10,751 nucleotides of DNA from an uncultured Lachnospiraceae bacterium. Its GTDB lineage: Bacteria; Bacillota; Clostridia; Lachnospirales; Lachnospiraceae. The DNA is taken from contig CAJULA010000047.1 of NCBI GenBank assembly GCA_910587155.1, positions 1 through 10,751 on the forward strand, in the 5' to 3' direction. Below are positions 7,540 to 10,751 of the stretch, piece after piece; the stretch's first letter is position 1, and the number at the start of each line of letters is the position of its first letter. Position numbers and translations under genes: made by a program. Below the pieces are notes generated by a model. It was not told where the DNA came from. It saw nothing but the letters and a program-made list of their open reading frames with translations, and did not search any database.

Positions 7540-8196
7540 ATGAATCATAATTATCAGAAAGAACTGGAATCTATACTGCAGCAGGAAAAGACCCGGGGGC
7601 AGCGGCTGCTTCTCCACAGTTGCTGCGCGCCCTGCAGCAGCTATGTGTTGTCGTATCTGCAACATGATTTCCGCATCACTGTGTTTTATTTTAATCCCAA
7701 TATTACTCAGGCAGAGGAATATGAAAGACGGGCCGCGGAGCAGGCACGGCTGATTGGGATTATGAATGAGGAGAGAAAAGAGGAGCAGACACGCGGCAAA
7801 GGACGTGAGACGTTTCCGATCGGGATATGGCAGGGGGAATACCGGCCGGAGGCATTTTTTGAGGCCGTGCGGGGACTGGAGCAGTGCCCTGAGGGCGGAG
7901 AGCGGTGTCGGCATTGTTTTTCCCTGCGACTGGAAGAGACGGCAAGGCTGGCAAGGGAACAGGGATTTGACTATTTTACGACCACGCTGACCATCAGCCC
8001 CCTGAAAAACGCGCCACTGCTCAATGAGATTGGTCAGGCGATGGGAGAGCGGTATGGGATTGCTTTCCTGCCGTCGGATTTTAAGAAAAAAGACGGTTTT
8101 AAAAAGTCGATCGAATTATCCCGCAGGTACGATCTGTACAGACAGGACTACTGCGGCTGTGTCTTTTCCAGGACAGAACGGGAAAAGGTAATGTGA
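7540..8196 (+). CDS. queH: Epoxyqueuosine reductase QueH (DUF208 family)
   Basis: QueH reduces epoxyqueuosine to queuosine at the wobble position of GUN-anticodon tRNAs. It is the non-homologous replacement for QueG in many Firmicutes and is an iron-sulfur enzyme. The start at 7540 gives 218 residues and a TGAGATG junction with carB. An in-frame ATG at 7522 would add six residues inside carB and lacks a better ribosome site, whereas GCAGGG lies just upstream of 7540. Family signatures are LLLHSCCAPCSSYVLSYL (Cys28, Cys29, Cys32), FYFNPNITQAEEYERR, then Cys116, Cys123 and Cys126 in QCPEGGERCRHCFSLRLEET, FDYFTTTLTISPLKN, FKKKDGFKKSIELSRRYDLY, and the terminal DYCGC (Cys205, Cys207). These cysteines fit the metal and cluster ligands of the family. 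Adjacent and coupled to carB, it is followed 28 bases later by argS, so it shares the operon. No defects are seen. Confidence 0.93.
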   Translation: MNHNYQKELESILQQEKTRGQRLLLHSCCAPCSSYVLSYLQHDFRITVFYFNPNITQAEEYERRAAEQARLIGIMNEERKEEQTRGKGRETFPIGIWQGEYRPEAFFEAVRGLEQCPEGGERCRHCFSLRLEETARLAREQGFDYFTTTLTISPLKNAPLLNEIGQAMGERYGIAFLPSDFKKKDGFKKSIELSRRYDLYRQDYCGCVFSRTEREKVM

Positions 8197-8224
8197 GACA
8201 GAGAAAGGAGAAAGAGGCTGCGGT

Positions 8225-9997
8225 ATGGAAAAGTTTCTGGATTTGATTTCAAAGGAAGTGCAGGCGGCGTTTGGCGCCGCGGGCTATGAAAAAGAACTGG
8301 GCAGGGTGACGGTTTCCGATCGCCCGGACCGGTGTGAATATCAGTGCAACGGCGCGCTGGCAGGGGCCAGGAAATATAAAAAAGCGCCGATGATCATTGC
8401 TGAGGAAGTGGCGGCGAATCTTGCGGGCAATGAAATATTTTCACAGGTGGAGACGGCGGCTCCCGGATTTTTGAATCTGAAGATAACGGAAGCCTTTCTG
8501 AGCGGTTATCTGAAAGAAATGAGCAGGCATGAGAAATTCGGTCTGGAGATGCCGAAGGCGCCGGAAACGATTATGATCGACTACGGCGGGCCGAATGTGG
8601 CAAAGCCGCTGCATGTCGGGCATCTGCGTTCCGCCATCATCGGTGAGAGTGTGAAACGGATTGCCCGTTATATGGGTCATCGGGTGATCGGGGATATTCA
8701 TCTGGGAGACTGGGGCCTGCAGATGGGGCTGATTATGACAGAGCTGCGGGAGCGTCAGCCATCCCTCATATACTTTGATGAGTCGTATGAAGGGGAATAT
8801 CCGCAGGAAGCGCCTTTTACGATTACCGAGCTGGAGGAGATCTATCCTGCGGCCAGTGCGAAATCAAAAGAAGACGCGGCGTACAAGGAGAAGGCCATGG
8901 AAGCCACCTTTAAGCTGCAGAGTGGTGTGCGGGGATACCGGGCGCTGTGGGAGCATATCATACGGGTATCCGTGTCAGATTTGAAAAAGAATTATGCCAG
9001 GCTTGATGTGGAGTTTGATTTATGGAAGGGAGAATCCGATGTACATGACCGTATTCCTGGCATGGTTTCTTATATGAAGGAAAACGGCTATGCGCATGAG
9101 AGCGACGGTGCACTGGTGGTGGATGTCAAAGAGGAGACAGACACCAGAGAGATACCGCCCTGCATGATTCTGAAATCCGACGGGGCATCCCTTTACAATA
9201 CGACAGACCTGGCCACCATTATGGAGCGGATGGAGCAGATCGCCCCTGATCAGATGATCTATGTCGTGGATAAGAGACAGGAGCTTTACTTTGAACAGGT
9301 GTTCCGCTGCGCGCGCAAGACAGCGCTTGTAAAGCCGGAGACAAAGCTGAAATTCCTCGGGTTCGGCACCATGAACGGCAAGGATGGCAAAGCCTTCAAA
9401 ACCCGGGAGGGCGGCGTGATGCGTCTGGAGACACTGTTGAACGATATCAATGAAGGCATGTACCAAAGGATTGCGGATAGTGCGCAGCAGGAGATGCCGC
9501 CGGAGGAAGCGCGCAGGACAGCGGAGCAGGTGGCACTGGCGGCCGTGAAATACGGCGATCTGTCCAATCAGGCCTCCAAAGATTATATCTTTGATATGGA
9601 AAAATTCAGCTCTTCCGAGGGAGACACCGGCCCTTATATCCTGTATACGATCGCCCGCATCAAGTCCATTCTGCGCAAATATCAGCAGCAGGGCGGCGAT
9701 CTGGCCGTTGCGGCTCTTCGTGAGGCTCACAGCACGGCGGAAAAGGATCTGATGATGAAACTGGCCGGTTTCCAGGCCATGATAGAGGGAGCGTTTGCGG
9801 AGACGGCGCCTCATAAGATCTGCGGTTATATTTACGATCTGGCGAACGCCTTTAACCGCTTTTATCATGAGACGAAGATTCTCACCGAGGAAGAGGAAGA
9901 AAAAAAGGCCAGCTGGATTGCACTTCTTGTGCTGGCAAAAGAAATCCTGGAGACTTGTATCGACCTGCTGGGATTTTCGGCGCCGGAGCGGATGTAG
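8225..9997 (+). CDS. argS: Arginyl-tRNA synthetase
   Basis: This class I synthetase charges tRNA-Arg with arginine in the cytosol. The 590 residues are slightly above the common 550-580. The N-terminal Add-1 domain for tRNA D-loop contact covers about 1-115. The catalytic core begins near 120 with YGGPNVAKPLHVGHLRS, where the HIGH signature is H130-V-G-H133. It continues with DIHLGDWGLQMG and YNTTDLATIMERM. The usual KMSKS is absent; the equivalent loop reads MNGKDGKAFKTREGG (383-397), as in a known subgroup of ArgRS in Clostridia. SSSEGDTGPYILYTIARIKS opens the anticodon-binding DALR domain, which ends in LLGFSAPERM, the typical ArgRS terminus. The start at 8225 is set by AGAGG seven bases upstream and by the family's N-terminus. 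It is the last gene of the car operon, or is partly independent, since the 28-base gap shows no promoter. The stop is followed by no recognisable intrinsic terminator. Confidence 0.97.
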   Translation: MEKFLDLISKEVQAAFGAAGYEKELGRVTVSDRPDRCEYQCNGALAGARKYKKAPMIIAEEVAANLAGNEIFSQVETAAPGFLNLKITEAFLSGYLKEMSRHEKFGLEMPKAPETIMIDYGGPNVAKPLHVGHLRSAIIGESVKRIARYMGHRVIGDIHLGDWGLQMGLIMTELRERQPSLIYFDESYEGEYPQEAPFTITELEEIYPAASAKSKEDAAYKEKAMEATFKLQSGVRGYRALWEHIIRVSVSDLKKNYARLDVEFDLWKGESDVHDRIPGMVSYMKENGYAHESDGALVVDVKEETDTREIPPCMILKSDGASLYNTTDLATIMERMEQIAPDQMIYVVDKRQELYFEQVFRCARKTALVKPETKLKFLGFGTMNGKDGKAFKTREGGVMRLETLLNDINEGMYQRIADSAQQEMPPEEARRTAEQVALAAVKYGDLSNQASKDYIFDMEKFSSSEGDTGPYILYTIARIKSILRKYQQQGGDLAVAALREAHSTAEKDLMMKLAGFQAMIEGAFAETAPHKICGYIYDLANAFNRFYHETKILTEEEEEKKASWIALLVLAKEILETCIDLLGFSAPERM

Positions 9998-10052
9998 GAG
10001 GCGGTATCTTATCATTGCCTGACGGGAAAGTGGTGTTATACCTCATGGGTTC

Positions 10053-10214
10053 TCAGAGAGGCTGGTGTTTTTTTCTCATACAGGAAATTTCTCTGAATTT
10101 CCTGTATGAGAAAAAACAAATATCACACTGCGGCGGAATGGAAAAGCCTGGATAATATATCTTCAAACCCTTTGTGTCGAGATCAAAAGCTATCTGTTTT
10201 CTTGTTTCGGCCAT
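10053..10214 (-). pseudogene. vapD: 5' remnant of a VapD-like toxin gene (Cas2-like ribonuclease family)
   Basis: The frame starts at an ATG at 10214 and encodes MAETRKQIAFDLDTKGLKIY then YPG (23 codons, to 10146). This matches the start of VapD proteins, where a first beta strand ends in the IAFDL motif with the metal-binding or catalytic Asp (Asp11 here), followed by a helix. Family members are about 90-140 residues. After codon 23 the frame runs 30 more codons to a stop at 10053-10055 through sequence unlike VapD, including the palindrome at 10069-10116, so the rest of the gene is missing. Only one base separates the start from the stop of the upstream minus-strand gene (TGAAATG), a layout typical of co-translated toxin-antitoxin pairs. 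The toxin would be inactive. The family call rests on a short stretch but the motif is distinctive. Confidence 0.65.
10069..10116. repeat. Perfect 21-bp inverted repeat with a 6-base loop
   Basis: The left arm (10069-10089) and right arm (10096-10116) are exact reverse complements. The core is CTCATACAGGAAATT and the loop is TCTCTG. Six Ts begin the left arm and six As end the right arm. On either strand the transcript would therefore form a long hairpin whose 3' side is A-rich, the opposite of an intrinsic terminator. It lies 71 bases after argS and about 30 bases from the point where the minus-strand vapD remnant loses homology. It may be a decayed miniature-element end, a repeated palindromic element or an RNA-processing hairpin. 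I saw no second copy in the window. Confidence 0.85.
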
Positions 10215-10215
10215 T

Positions 10216-10518
10216 TCAGTATACTGGTGTTGCCAGAACCTTGAGAATGTCACAGTTCTCGCCAGGGTCATCATCATCAATCCAGTGCCATAAAGCGATT
10301 TGATTGAGGACATTATTTTCCCGTTTCAGCTCCAACATTCCCAGTTCAAGACAACCAAACTTATCTTCACCACCCCTGAATACAAGTTTATATGGGTTGT
10401 TGCTGGAATTTTCAACACTGCCGGCACGATTCATAAAAGCACCCTCTGCAATTTTGCGTAAACCTGCCAAAGACTCACGAGGTACGGTCTTTTTTATTTC
10501 AATGATTGAACTATACAT
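10216..10518 (-). CDS. Hypothetical protein, possible VapD-partner antitoxin
   Basis: This 100-residue protein is acidic in its second half and has no signal peptide or membrane segment. I do not recognise its family. Visible segments are an N-terminal strand MYSSIIEIKK, a helix RESLAGLRKIAEGAFMNRAG, a strand region NPYKLVFRGGEDKFGCLELG and an acidic tail IALWHWIDDDDPGENCDILK. The start at 10518 is supported by AAAGGAG eight bases upstream (10527-10533), and a promoter lies at 10563-10591. A vapD start follows one base after its stop on the same strand, so it probably is, or was, the first gene of a two-gene toxin-antitoxin operon. On that basis an antitoxin role is inferred from position only. 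The frame itself appears intact, with no internal stops. The region is lower in GC than the upstream housekeeping genes, which suggests an accessory, transferred locus. Confidence 0.72.
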   Translation of the reverse strand: MYSSIIEIKKTVPRESLAGLRKIAEGAFMNRAGSVENSSNNPYKLVFRGGEDKFGCLELGMLELKRENNVLNQIALWHWIDDDDPGENCDILKVLATPVY

Positions 10519-10562
10519 GTCATATACTCCTTTGAAAAGTTTTGCGTTGACTATCTGGTTTT

Positions 10563-10591
10563 AATATATAAGATTTTATGTCTGAGTTCAA
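10563..10591 (-). promoter_or_regulatory. Promoter of the minus-strand 100-residue gene
   Basis: Read on the minus strand, TTGAAC (-35, 10591-10586) and TATATT (-10, 10568-10563) are spaced by 17 bases. The transcript would start near 10556, about 38 bases before the start codon, with AAAGGAG in between. It is divergent from the tRNA promoter, and the two -35 boxes are about 45 bases apart. Confidence 0.68.
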
Positions 10592-10634
10592 GCTGATATT
10601 ATTTTCCCATTTTCCATTTTTCATCAAAAAATTA

Positions 10635-10663
10635 TTGACAAGTTGTGGAAGAGGTAGTATACT
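10635..10663 (+). promoter_or_regulatory. Promoter of the tRNA-Val gene (or tRNA cluster)
   Basis: A consensus TTGACA -35 (10635-10640) and a TATACT -10 (10658-10663) are separated by 17 bases. Transcription should start near 10670, about 28 bases before the mature tRNA 5' end. More tRNA genes may follow beyond the edge. Confidence 0.85.
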
Positions 10664-10697
10664 GATTAAGTGAGTTGCAGAAAGCAATTCAGAAAGT

Positions 10698-10751
10698 GGG
10701 ATCTTAGCTCAGCTGGGAGAGCATCTGCCTTACAAGCAGAGGGTCATAGGT
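10698..10751 (+). tRNA. tRNA-Val (anticodon UAC), 3' end cut by the window edge
   Basis: The 54 visible bases fold as the first part of a tRNA. The acceptor strand is GGGATCT, followed by TA, and the D arm has GCTC and GAGC around AGCTGGGA. The anticodon stem TCTGC/GCAGA encloses the loop CTTACAA, which gives anticodon TAC (Val). The variable loop GGGTC and the first T-stem bases ATAGG follow. The T loop, 3' acceptor strand and any CCA lie outside the window. Confidence 0.95.

Noticed and set aside
9371..9415. Absence of KMSKS in ArgRS as a sign of inactivation
   Set aside because: The replacement loop GKDGKAFKTREGG is a known ArgRS variant and the rest of the enzyme is intact, so this is ordinary for the subgroup.
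9020..10015. Long minus-strand open frame (331 codons) opposite argS
   Set aside because: argS is clearly the real gene, with HIGH, DALR and C-terminal motifs. The antisense product has no recognisable features.
10069..10116. The palindrome as an intrinsic terminator for argS
   Set aside because: The U-tract is on the 5' side and the 3' side is A-rich on both strands, so the canonical hairpin-then-U-run is missing. A role in ending transcription by another route is not excluded.
10304..10564. Plus-strand open frame of 86 codons over the minus-strand 100-residue gene
   Set aside because: The minus-strand frame has the promoter, ribosome site and vapD neighbour. The plus-strand frame has none of these.

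Overview
The window looks like chromosomal DNA of a Clostridia-class Firmicute, most likely a Lachnospiraceae gut-type bacterium. This is inferred from the single-chain PurL with a fused glutaminase, the DUF4317-type gene, the Rpn-like family recognised from Lachnospiraceae genomes, an ArgRS with a KTREGG-type loop in place of KMSKS, and strong GGAGG-type ribosome binding sites. The housekeeping genes are moderately GC-rich. The stretches around 2220-3120 and 10120-10690 are visibly more AT-rich.

Layout from left to right. (1) The 3' part of purL (purine synthesis) enters from the left edge and ends at 1439. (2) From 1448 to about 3090 lies a run of decaying genes: a DUF4317-type gene that stops at about half length, an unidentified broken coding fragment, an Rpn-like nuclease/transposase gene with a frameshift and an apparent in-frame deletion, and a possible minus-strand remnant. 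(3) A strong promoter at 3085-3113 and a short leader with a GC-rich hairpin precede carA, carB, queH and argS, all on the plus strand with overlaps or gaps under 30 bases. This is probably one operon joining pyrimidine/arginine precursor synthesis to tRNA modification and tRNA charging. (4) After argS comes a perfect 21-bp inverted repeat whose flanking T and A tracts have the wrong polarity for an intrinsic terminator. (5) A minus-strand accessory locus follows. It has its own promoter and an intact 100-residue gene of unknown family, followed one base later by the first 23 codons of a VapD-like toxin gene whose remainder is gone. (6) A good sigma-70-type promoter drives a tRNA-Val(UAC) gene cut by the right edge.

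CarA and CarB form the carbamoyl-phosphate synthetase that feeds pyrimidine and arginine synthesis. PurL does the glutamine-dependent FGAM step of purine synthesis. QueH finishes queuosine in tRNA, and ArgS charges tRNA-Arg. The main item of interest is the VapD-adjacent gene, which may be the antitoxin of a toxin-antitoxin pair whose toxin has been lost. The other points worth a look are the odd palindrome next to the truncated vapD and the cluster of decayed genes between the purine and pyrimidine loci. No CRISPR array, complete insertion sequence, rRNA or known riboswitch was seen.
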